From Euglena gracilis (Eukaryota; Euglenida; Euglenophyceae; Euglenales), in contig CP154954.1 of assembly GCA_039621445.1 (NCBI GenBank), positions 63,260,046 to 63,324,045 on the forward strand: DNA of 64,000 nucleotides, read 5' to 3'. The notes below the pieces were generated by a model. It did not search any database. It saw only the letters and a program-made list of their open reading frames with translations, and had not been told where the DNA came from. How positions within the stretch are numbered: the stretch's first letter is position 1; the number at the start of each line of letters is the position of its first letter. The translations under genes and the position numbers were made by a program. Of this stretch, positions 42,723-53,000 are shown in pieces.

Positions 42723-43129
42723 ATGAGCACCGCAGTGCTAACAACAAATCTGCCTGGGACCTCTGTCGCTCCATATGGGCGCCAGGGCCAGGCCATTTTG
42801 CTCATTTGCTGCTCTCCTGGACCCAAATACAGCCGATTTTGACCAATTTTGACTTCACATTTCTCTCGGTCAATTTGCGGCAAAAAAATTCAAAATATCT
42901 CGAAAATAGGGGGAATCAAAGAGGAGAAAAACACAGGGTTGGGTGGTAAAGAAGGTGAAGGGGGTGAACGTTGCCGGGTTGGTGGAGTGGGCCGAAAGTT
43001 CAGAGGGGCAGACCGACTTTCCACCATTCGTACAATGTGATGTGCAGTCAAATTAAACGATGATTGGGGCATAAAAATCTCACCAGAACTCTGCTCTCGA
43101 CGAACCGAAATGTGTGATGACACAAATTT

Positions 43130-43400
43130 GTGAAATGAAATTCGATGTGCGCATTTGCGCACACCAACCATATGTGTATTGTGTGTGAGCAATTGGTGTG
43201 CGCATTTTTGCAACATCGACCACTAACACAAAATACCAATGTGGTTGGCGCGCAAATGCGCACACCAACCATATACAAATACACAAATGGCTGATGTGCA
43301 CAAATGCGTAGACCAACCACTTACACAAAATGCACATGTGGTTTGGTGTGCACAATTGTGGGAATGGTTGATGTGTGTACATCAACCACGTGAAATTTGG
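43130..43400. repeat. Cluster of TGTGCGCA...TGCGCACA palindromes
   Basis: GTGCGCATTTGCGCACACCAACCA and diverged forms recur at about 43145, 43195, 43245, 43290 and 43350, alternating with ACACAAAAT spacers. Single copies are at 43600, 44517, 44898 and 45560. Confidence 0.6.
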
Positions 43401-44143
43401 GACATATACTCCACATTTTTTAAAATTACCACATGAAACACAACATCTGGCTGTTTTTAGTTCTAGAAGTTCGGACTGTGGCAAGGATTTTGAATGGGTG
43501 CCGTTTGAAATGTGACCAAGAACGGTGGCTCTGGAATGGCAGTTGGTTTACCTCCGTATTGTGGAGTGCTTTCGTCCTTAACAGTGGACGGGCGCGCTTG
43601 CGCACACCGACGAGTATGGGCACAAATCTTTGTGTGGTGCGGGAATTCCGGTTTTCATTTTTTTGGATAATGTGAAATGTTCATTAGAACATGCTCTGGG
43701 ACAGGGGATTTGTCCGCTCTGTGTGCAAGTTTGTATGTCTTATCTCCAACCCGCACGACTGATCATTTTCAAGTCATCAGTCTGGAAGTTGCGCGAGAGG
43801 AATTGATGACGTGTGACCCCCCATGATTGTTGGACACTTTTCTTCAAAAATAACTACTTCCAGAATGTCAAAAATGAGTCTTTGTAATCTTCCTGTTATC
43901 TCGGCCGGGAATCATTTTTCCATTCATACAACAATGATGTCTCATTTTTTCCTCAGAAAACATGAAACACCAGTTTTTGTGCATAACGTCAAGATGTTGA
44001 GTCCCAGTACTTTCACACAACCCGGCCATCTATGGGCATTAAATATCCCCTCCCTCCAAAACAGTGAACTTTGTGGCCACATTTAAGGTGCTGTCATTTC
44101 ATTGTTTCCATCGACCTGCAGCACGCCCGCACCCCCCCCCCAG

Positions 44144-44426
44144 TCTGCCGTCCCGGTTGTGGGGGACAACATGGCCACCTCAGTGGCTACTGCTGAACCC
44201 GGGGGTTAATGACGGCCTTGTGGCTGCTTGAGTGCCAGCAGTTGTGACTGTTGCGGCAAAAGGCAAGCCAGGGAACAAGTGGCAGGGGTTTTCGAGGTCA
44301 CCCCTTGCCCAAACGGCGCCGTTGCACGCGTGCCACGACGTGCAAGCGGTGGGCCACCCACTAGATCTCCACATGGTGGACTTAAACGTGTCACTGGGCT
44401 GGAATCAGCCCTTGAAAAAAGCCTGA
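44144..44426 (+). other. Candidate coding segment, broken
   Basis: 44144-44204 reads SAVPVVGDNMATSVATAEPG after a CCCCCCCCCAG acceptor. 44233-44426 reads PAVVTVAAKGKPGNKWQGFS ... LHMVDLNVSLGWNQPLKKA-stop. The phases would join, but the intervening 28 bases are too short for an ordinary spliceosomal intron, so a small indel or coincidence is likely. Family unknown. Confidence 0.3.
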
Positions 44427-44890
44427 TGGGGGAGGAGAGCGTGTGAAAGCTGAAGTTGCACACCCGAAAGAGCCATTGCAGGTGTACTATCTGAAATTTT
44501 GCTGTTGTGTTCGGTGTGTGCAAATGCGCACATCGTCATGGTGTGCACATTTCGCACTCCTGCGGCGTGCATCTTTACGCACTGGGGGGTCTGTGCAAGT
44601 GTGCAAATGCCGACCACGTACGCATTTTCGCAAACCGCCGACTTTTTTATTCCGACCTGGTACTTAATACAGGTGTTTCCAATGCATTTGTCTGCTCTCA
44701 GAGCAAGGCTGCCTGGTATAGCCCATCGGGTTATTGTTGTTTAGGAAGCTCAAGGCAACGAGGTCTGTTTCTGTGCCATGCTATTTGACAGCATCCCTTT
44801 CACAAAGCGACCTCGGGTCGGTTTGTCACGCTGTTTGTCACACCATTTTCAGCATTGTGAATTCTGGGATGTGTATAGCCGTTCTTCAGG

Positions 44891-45448
44891 ATGGTCGATG
44901 TGCAAAATTGCGCACATCGACAGTCTTTCTTTGTTCAAACCATGGCTGCAATAAATAACTGCATTGAAATTCGTGTGATCCCCTCTCCCGTTTCTTCACG
45001 ACAGAATTTGGCCAGACACATCCCCGCTGCAAGTTCGATGGAGACTCCAACCCTTGCCTCCTTCGGGCCACTTTCCATTCACAGTGCACAGGCCTTCACA
45101 GAATCACCAGGCACGCCCTCCTTCCTGCATCCCTGCCCAGCAACGCTTGATTGGACCCACCCTAACCCCCCCCATCCTTGTTCCCCGCGCTCCGGCAAAC
45201 GTCCAAAACCACAAGTCCGATCCGGTAAAAATAAAAAAAGTGCATCAAAACCACCAGAGGGAGCCAGCCAGGGCCGCAAACAACCGGTGACGAGAGCCCC
45301 ATTTCCCCATTGCACAACATTGGGGGAGGCGGTACTGGGGTTTTGGTGTTTTTGTTGGTGTTTTTCACGTTGGGGGGATAGGTCCGGGGGCTTTCGCGGC
45401 ATTCCGACTTCAAAAAAAACAGCAGAAAAGCACGTAATTCTCGGGTGA
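44891..45448 (+). other. Long Pro/Ser-rich ORF
   Basis: A 185-codon frame, low complexity in parts, with a basic stretch (SGKRPKPQVRSGKNKKSASK). No codon bias and no family. Confidence 0.2.
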
Positions 45449-45778
45449 GCCTGTGCCCAAACGAGAAATCGCCCATATTTTGTCCAATCCTGCTACGTCT
45501 CGCTCTCACCCCTTGTAACGCCGGCTCTCAAATCAGTTTTTGGTCGGTTTGCGAGAATGCGCACATCCACCAAAAAAAAGGTTAAGTGCGAGATGCGCCG
45601 CCTAAGAATTTCTCCATGCAATCACCCTGTATAGAATTGGGAGGTCAAAATATGCAAATTATGCAAAAAATGCACAAATCTCAAAACTTTCAAGATTCTG
45701 AATTGCAAAAAAAAATGGAAATTGTGCAACTTGCATGCTCTTCCCTCCCCACAATGATCTGTTGGCAAAGAAAAACCG

Positions 45779-46044
45779 TCAAGCAGGCCCCTGAGAAGGT
45801 TCATGAAAGAACACAAACGCCCAGTCGTAGGGGGTGTGTTGAATGTAATTCAACATGGCCGTGTGCACCTCCGCATTCCTCTCCCAGAGCCTCTCAGGGG
45901 GGGGGACTGTGGCCTGGGAATGTCCATCACCATACGAGAGGGCCAGGGCCAGGGGGTGCCCCTGCCAAATGCCCAGCTGCATCACATTCTCTGCCAGTCT
46001 CTGCCGTGCCGATGGCCACCATATGTGGCTTTGGGTCAATTTGA
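45779..46044 (-). CDS. Candidate terminal exon (minus-strand gene, 45.8-48.6 kb)
   Basis: After ACCTGGGTAG the frame reads KLTQSHIWWPSARQRLAENV, then LWERNAEVHTAMLNYIQHTP and YDWAFVFFHEPSQGPA-stop (TGA 45781-45779). The composition is convincing for protein, but the family is not recognised. The acceptor lacks a strong pyrimidine tract, and the exon could begin further upstream (46060 or so). Confidence 0.45.
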
Positions 46045-46222
46045 CTACCCAGGTTTTTTGGGAGTTGGACAGGGGGGCATCCGAGGGTGTGGTGGCGCAT
46101 ATTCGGCACAGTCTTCCACACTCGGAAATCCCCCAACTACCCAAAAAAAAAGATTTGGGGGAGGGCACGATGGTGAAAATCCCCCCAAAAAGCCGTGAAA
46201 TGTGATGGGCGTCGGGGGGGGC

Positions 46223-46308
46223 CCTGCGCAGAAGTGCTCCACGGTGATGACCTGCACCCGCCGCGACGCTCGGAAGTCCGGGACGTCCCGGAGGCCGGGG
46301 CATGCCGC
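46223..46308 (-). CDS. Candidate internal exon, GC3-rich
   Basis: After CTGCGGCAG the frame reads AACPGLRDVPDFRASRRVQV, then ITVEHFCAG, with almost all third bases G/C. It stops against GGGCCCCCCCC. Ending at CAG (46224) would leave phase 1 and match the exon at 46044, but the donor would not be GT. Confidence 0.45.
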
Positions 46309-46729
46309 CTGCCGCAGCACAGGCGGCGGTGGGAACGGGCGGACCCGCCCCAGTCTCGCCCCGCCCCCCCCCCATCTGTGCCCCATCAGTCAGGATTGCC
46401 GCAGGACGATTGCCAGACAGTCGCCTGTGGCATGAACATGAAGGTCCCGTCGAGAAGGGAGGGGGGGCAACGTTTTCCCATCAAGAAACAAAACACAAAT
46501 GAACACAAATGAACACAAATAAACCCAAGTTCAGCACCACCTACCCACCCCCAGCTCATTGGCCCAAACCATGAAGCCATGCTGGACCCAACAGGCCGCG
46601 GGGTCAACTTTGGGGGTCAACTTGGCCATGTTGACTCCAACGGTCAAGGGAGGGGGGGGGGGCCAACGACCCACCAAGCTTGAAAAACGGGGGGCTAGAT
46701 TGGCCTCAACAGGCCGAGGGGTGGGGTTC

Positions 46730-46920
46730 AACAACATATGGGCAGGTGATGGGTTGGACCCCCCAAGGGGGGAGACCCCACCTAAACAATGGCGCAGCCA
46801 AAGTGGGCCACTTTCGGCCTGGCGCTTTGCTCCCCCCAAAAAAACGGACCCAAAATGTGATGTGAGAAAAAAAAAATGACAAAATGGCGCTTTCCGCCGC
46901 AAGGAAAACTTTGACGTTTT
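46730..46920 (-). repeat. Family B remnant
   Basis: CACCTAAACAATGGCGCAGCC and the GGCGCTTTGC half-hairpin match the family B right part in reverse. Confidence 0.45.
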
Positions 46921-47972
46921 GTGAGGGTCATGGACTAGAGTTGGAGACAGTCCACAGCCGGCTGGCCAGACGGTGCGGTTCCCCGGAAAGATTGCTCGCT
47001 GCCCCTGCTCAGAAAGGCCAGTGACGTGCTTGCCCCGGCGGCCACGAGTCGCATCCAAACTTTGATGCCACATGCGACAAATCTGACCGGAACACAACGC
47101 CCATTTTGGCATCCACTGACCCACCCAAATATTTCCCAAATTTTCAGCCTCTGAGCTAGACCCCCCACCCCAGACGTCATCAGGCGACGCCATGGTGAGC
47201 GCATTTAAGGCGGTGCACACACATTATTGGGATTTTACATTTTCCCCCAATTTTGCCCTCCTATCCGAACGTAGCCCCGCTGCTCTTGTTGCACAACCCC
47301 CCATCTCCCCCCCCCGACAGGGACCCCAGGGTTGCAACTAGGTCCGAGCGGGGATTGAACCGGACACCAAAAAAAAATCGAAACTGCCAAAAAAAATACA
47401 AATTAATTCAGCTGAAGCAAGGCCCTGGTGAACCCCCCAATAAATGCCACCCCCCCCAGGTCCAAAACTTCCTCCCAAAAAGTGCGCACCACCAACTGGG
47501 ATCAATCCCACCACATTTTTGACTACTTTGGGTCTTTGGGCCACCCATGGCTAGTTTTGACCATTTTTGGCAACCTTGATCCATCTTCTAAGCAGTTTGG
47601 GCAGTTCTCACCCATTCTTGTTTTGGACAGTTCTGTCCCATTTTGGCAATTTTTGTTTTTGTTACTGTCTAATGAGTACGCACTCCTGAGAGACTGAAAA
47701 TTGGTTCCAAAAAAGTGCACACATTGTGTTGATTGCAGTGATCATCACCCGTCCAATTATTGGGGGGGGTTACCCCCGGCCATCTGTTTTCTGGAGCCCT
47801 CCCCTTCAAACAAGTGAGACCACAGAAAAGGGTAATGCCTTAGGTTGGCCGACCAGTGGGCAGAAGAAAGAAAAGAAAAAGGAAAAAAAAGTAACGTCAA
47901 CCACACAAATTTCTGGCCCACTTTTTCAAGAACAATGAAAAAATGGCATTTGCTTTCTCGCACAACACGCAC

Positions 47973-48343
47973 GGGGCTCCTGAGCAGCAGCAACAGCTGA
48001 AAGCTCTCGGAGTGGTTCCTGCTGTGGTTCCGGTGCGGCACTGCATGGGGCTCAGGCGTGACCTCCGTGCCGTTGGTGGCGTTGCCGGTCAGCCCGCTGG
48101 CAGAGGGCCCCTGACAGCACTGCCCCGCCGAAGTGTGCCAGCCGGAAACACACCAGTGCCCCGCTGAAACCTCCGGCGACAGGTTGCAGGCCGGAATCGG
48201 GGATGCACACGAGGCGAGTTGTGGGCTGAAGCTGGTCTGTTTCTGGAACTGCGCACCAAACTGCGCTGAGGACAGCGGGAAGTTCTTTCCGATGCAGATG
48301 CCCTCCTCCATAATAGTCTCCCAGCTAGCCATCCGCAACAAGC
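47973..48343 (-). CDS. Exon 2 of putative secreted protein
   Basis: Begins after CTGCACCAAAG and ends at CCCC/GTGCGTG. Reads LLRMASWETIMEEGICIGKN, then Cys-rich ASCASPIPACNLSPEV, HWCVSGWHTSAGQCCQGPS and possible N-glycosylation sites (NAT, NGT, NHS). Third positions are about 75 percent G/C. The two leading bases pair with the one base left by exon 1, so the join is in frame; the exon ends phase 0. Confidence 0.6.
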
Positions 48344-48540
48344 CTTTGGTGCAGAACCGACCGAGATGAACTCCTCGGGCGAAATGGACAAAAAAAATGT
48401 CGCCGAGGAGCCATGTCCAACTTCAGGCAGTCCCAAGCTGACAGCCGAAATGAAGGCGAGGCTTGCTTGATTGGGGAGGGGACGAAAGAGGTGGAGGTCC
48501 ACAAGCAACGGATACCAAGCCACCAGTGATGTGTTTGAAC

Positions 48541-48613
48541 CTCCCTGTCCCCCATCGAGGCAGAGCAGTGGGCGGCCCAGGAGGGCCAGCAAGAGCACCC
48601 CCACCGCCCGCAT
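48541..48613 (-). CDS. Exon 1: signal peptide of putative secreted protein
   Basis: ATG at 48613 starts MRAVGVLLLALLGRPLLCLD, a classic signal peptide (Arg, hydrophobic core, LLC-LD cleavage region). The donor GGGAG/GTTCAA lies after 24 codons plus one base. The spliced product with 48343 would be extracellular or vesicular. Upstream (48620-48960) the DNA is GC-rich and could hold the promoter; no TATA box was seen. Confidence 0.6.
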
Positions 48614-49623
48614 CGTCAGCCCCGGTCCCCCACGGCGGTCTCAGCGCGGGGGACGCCCATATGCGACGGCCGGGGCGTCACCGGCGACGGCGGGGCCCGG
48701 CGGCCATGGGCGGGGCCCAGAGAGTGGACCCCTGGGAATGGGTGGCCGCCGCTGCACCCCCAAGGCAGCGCACGCCACCGGACAGGGGTCCTCCCGGCCC
48801 AACGGGGGCCCACCCCAACACCCCAGGAATGGCACACCCCGGACCTCCTGGACCTGGAAAACAGTGCCCCCCCGGGGGGGGGGGGGCACTGCCTTTCGGG
48901 TTTCAGGGTTGCCCGGGGGCAGCCCCCACAGGGTGGGAGCCAAACGTCTGCCGGGCAAAGGGGTCAGGGGATGGATATCAGACACCCTCCGCCCCCCTCC
49001 CCCCAAGCAGGGGACAGGGAAGCAGGGGGACGTCCAGCCAGCTGGCTGGGAAAAAGGAAAAACCAAATACAATCCAGAAAAGAATGACAGGAAACAAAAA
49101 TGATGAGAAACAACCCATTTTTTTTCCATCATGCTCTCCTGTCATTTTTGCCCCCGTGCCTACTCTATGCCCTTTGGGGGAATGAATACAAGATGGAACC
49201 AAGTTTGGCCTCACCATGCAGGATTCTCCCGATGGGAGGTTGGAGATTGTGCTCATTTGGAGGCAGTCAGATCTTGAATGGCTTATGCTTCGACAAACTA
49301 ATTCACAGTCCGGACAAAAATCACGGGGAAGAGGTGGAGGTAAAAACCATGGGGGGAAATAATGGGGAAAATAAAAATTTGCAAAATCTATGATGGGAAA
49401 ATTCAACGTCTCAGGGTAGATGGTGGTAAGCTCTCTTTGTAATGAAGATTTTTCGGGAAAAGGGAACTCAAAATTTAAAAAAAAAATGATCAAAATGATC
49501 TTCTGCTGGTCCTGTTTTTGCAAATCTTCGTTACAAGATCTCCCAAAAAAGTGACCACACATCATAACCCCATCTTATTGTCAGTGAAGTCTGGCCACAC
49601 TGAAAGTGGCTCTCCCATTCTGT

Positions 49624-50073
49624 TCAATCTCCAAATTTTCTGCCCACCCAGAGACAGCTGCACACAAATAGGCAGGATAGGGTGAGTGTGAAGGCGGTGC
49701 GGTCTACCAGGTCAGTGGTCTGAGGAGGCGTCGGGGAGTCGGAGAGGTCGGGAAAGGTCACAAACTGGGGGCGGCCCGGTAGGAGGCGCTGGGGGAACGA
49801 CCGACCCCGGCGCCGATAATCACTGCTGGGCCCTGGGAGGTACCCAGAGGTCCGACTCAGAGGAGCAGCAACCGTGGCATTGGCAGGCCGATGGGTTTGA
49901 TAGAAGGAGGGAGGGGGCCTGGTGGCCGGGCAGGGCTCTGCCCTCCCGCCATGGCACGTGGGAGGGGACCAAAGGTCGCTGTCTGGGGTGGGCCGCCGGG
50001 AACATTGAGTCATCGGGGGCGGGGGGGTCAGGGCGGGGAGGGGGGCAGGCCGGCGCGGCATCGGGTCAATACG
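49624..50073 (-). CDS. Unrecognised gene, terminal exon
   Basis: Acceptor TCTCCTCCCCGCAG, phase 0; stop TGA at 49626-49624. Proline- and arginine-rich, ending in a single hydrophobic segment and KFGD. The end is therefore a possible tail anchor with a very short lumenal or matrix tail. Confidence 0.65.
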   Translation of the reverse strand, partial: RIDPMPRRPAPLPALTPPPPMTQCSRRPTPDSDLWSPPTCHGGRAEPCPATRPPPSFYQTHRPANATVAAPLSRTSGYLPGPSSDYRRRGRSFPQRLLPGRPQFVTFPDLSDSPTPPQTTDLVDRTAFTLTLSCLFVCSCLWVGRKFGD

Positions 50074-53000
50074 CTGCGGGGAGGAGAGCGATACACGCCC
50101 CCGGGCTTGAGGCAAGGAGAGAACTCAGAAAAGGTCGTGCGATTTTTGGTAAGGCTTGGCATAGGGTTAGAGTTAGGATTAGGGTTAGGATTAGGGATTG
50201 GGACAGGGTTAGGTATAAGATCTGGAAGGGAGGGGGTAGGATTGGGGTTAGGGGTTCCTGGTTCATGCCATGTCTCCTGCTGAACCCTGGGGGGGGGGGG
50301 GATCAACAACAAGGAGAGGCGGCACACCCATATCTCCACCGTTGGACGGAAGGTCCACCATACTGGCAGTGTGGAAGCGGACGTTGACCTCCTCTGCCTG
50401 CAAGGGATTATGTGTTGAAAATGGATTGACTTTTGTGTTGCAAATTGTTTGATTTGACCAGCTGGCCTACTAAACCTGTGCAATTCGGGCGATTTCAACG
50501 TCGGACCCAGGAAATAGGGAAATACGAAATAGGGCCCAGGAAATTCTTGGGGTTTTGTACCCCCAAAAAAGCAGGTACCCATAAAAATTGAAGTTCTCCA
50601 GCAGCTTTTGAACCATGAGACTTTTCACCAATTGTGGACTGAGTACCGAAAGATTTGTGGAACCAAAAATGATGATTTTTCGGATCAGATCGGTCAACAA
50701 GAAAGGGGGGGGAAATGTGTTTGTAATGAATCCCCTCCCACTGGGCCTCTCCTGTTGTTTTTTTGGAAGTCGGTGTGGGAGGGTTGAGGCTTTGGCATAG
50801 TCTTCCCAAACCCCTCAACGTTCTTCAAAAATAAACCCCCCCCCAAATAACACACCCCCCCGGTGTGTTATTTGGGCACCCGAACTGGGGCCCCAGGGGG
50901 GGGTGTGTTATTTGGGGGGGGTGTTATTTTTACATGGAAAACCAAAGGAAAACAGGGGGGTGTGTTATTTGGGCGCTCGAAATCGGCCCCCGAGGGGGGG
51001 TGTGTTATTTGGGGGGGGGGGGTGTTATTTGGGGGGGGGGTTTAACTGTAGGGATCTTTGTGGCAATTGTGACGCTTGTAATATTGTAACATTTTCTTGG
51101 AATTTTCCAGCTCAAAAATTCCAAAATCCATCACAATCATCATTTTTTATCTGGAAAATTGTGATATCTGGCGAACTTCCTTCCTTAATAATTGCCCCCC
51201 AGCCGACGGAGCAAGGGGCCAAATAACTTTTGTGACCTTATCGTCCAAAACTCAACCGACATTCTTTAGCGAAACTTCGTGGAATAAATCCAGCTACAAG
51301 AGGAATTTCCTGGGTAAAAAAAGACTTGGGGTCAAATTTACAGGTTTTCCCGAAAATCTGGGATGCCTTGAGTTGGATGGATATCTTTAAGGAAGTGGGA
51401 GGAAGGGAGATGCCGATAGTCACCAAATTAACATCCCTCCCGAAAAAACCTGACGGTGCCCAACTAACTTGGCAGGGCGGCAAAAAAGGATGGTTCCAGT
51501 ATTCGCCCCCGTTTTTCGACGCAGGTTCTCAGCGACGCTGGGAAATAGTGTCCAAATAACGTGCAAGGGGGGCGGTCAGAAAGATGGTTCCAACACCCTG
51601 GCACCCGCCAGGCTATTTGGGGGGGTACACCGCGAAGAAACCCACCCTTGCCGAACGTTTGGATGACTCCAACTTGCTGGTCGCCGCCCCCAGGCAGGGT
51701 GGGGTATCATCTCCGGTTTGCCAAACCATTTGGAAGCCTTCCAGAGGTTTGTGGTCGCCGGGGCTGCCCCTGGCCATCACGTCGTCACGTCGCCATCACG
51801 TCATCACCTCCGGGGTGTCAATTTCACAACACCGCTTGCCATTCATTTTTTCGCAATCCCTGGGGCTCCTGCCAAAAACCCAGCGTCAGGGCAGGGGCTC
51901 GTTGCTGGGGGGGGGGGCACCCGGAACCGCGGCAGCAGCGCCTTCTCCCGGTCGTAAATGCCCTGGGCCAGCGGGCGGCCGATGGGGGGCGCCGGGTCCT
52001 CGGGCGGCGGTGGCGGCGCAGCGGAGACCAGGCCCGGCGCCTCCAGCCCGTCGGGCTGCGTCAGGAGCATCATCAGCTCCTGCACCCGGGTGCCCCAGTC
52101 TGCGGCGCCGGGAGGGGGAGGGGGGCGGCGGCCAGCACGCCGGGGTGCGCACCAGCCCTACTGGCCATCCGGCTACGCAACTATGGTCATCCAGAATCCC
52201 AGGCATGCCCAGCCACGCCCAGTCATTCATCCACTCAGTTCAAAATTCTCTTACCCAAGCTGGTCAAAAAGTCATCACTCCTGAAAATTTCGAGGAAAAA
52301 ATCAGGCAATGGGTTGGCAGTGGTGGAGGAGGTAAACCCCCCCCCAAATAACACACCCCCCCAAATAACACCCCCCCCCCCCAAATAACACACCCCCCCT
52401 CGGGGGCCGATTTCGAGCGCCCAAATAACACACCCCCCTGTTTTCCTTTGGTTTTCCATGTAAAAATAACACCCCCCCCAAATAACACACCCCCCCCTGG
52501 GGCCCCAGTTCGGGTGCCCAAATAACACACCGGGGGGGTGTGTTATTTGGGGGGGGGGGGGTTTACCTGGATGCTCTGTGTGCGCCAGCACGCAGACTGC
52601 ACCCCTGTGCCGCTTCACTGTGCATGCCTGTGAGCTCCTTTTGACACCGTGCCAAGTACTCAATGTTCTTCTCAAAATGCCAGAACTGCTCTGTGTAGCA
52701 CACATGGGGATACACCGCAACCGAGGTTCTGGTCAGCTCAGCGGTGGTCTCAAATCCATCAAACTCACCCTATGTGTTATTATCACAACCCCCGACCCAA
52801 GGGAAATAGCCATAAACCTAAACCGAATCTAACCGAACCAAACCATAATCGGATCCTGAGGACTAGCGATAAAATTGACCGCCTGTGCCTCCTCACAATT
52901 TTGAGACCACCGCTGAGCTGACCAGAAGCTTGGTTGCGGCGTTTCCCCATGTGTGCTACACAGAGCAGTTCTGGCATTTTGAGGAAAACATTGAGTGCTT

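Noticed and set aside
43130-45580. CRISPR-like array of palindromic repeats
   Set aside because: Spacing and repeat sequence are irregular, the setting is eukaryotic and no cas-like genes are present. Treated as hairpin repeats.
46935-47204. Third exon of the secreted-protein gene
   Set aside because: Two overlapping minus frames look equally good (one with NRT and Cys, one hydrophobic) and neither has clear splice ends.
48463-49185. 240-codon plus ORF rich in Pro and Gly
   Set aside because: It overlaps the signal-peptide exon on the other strand. Composition follows local GC content, with no consistent codon bias.
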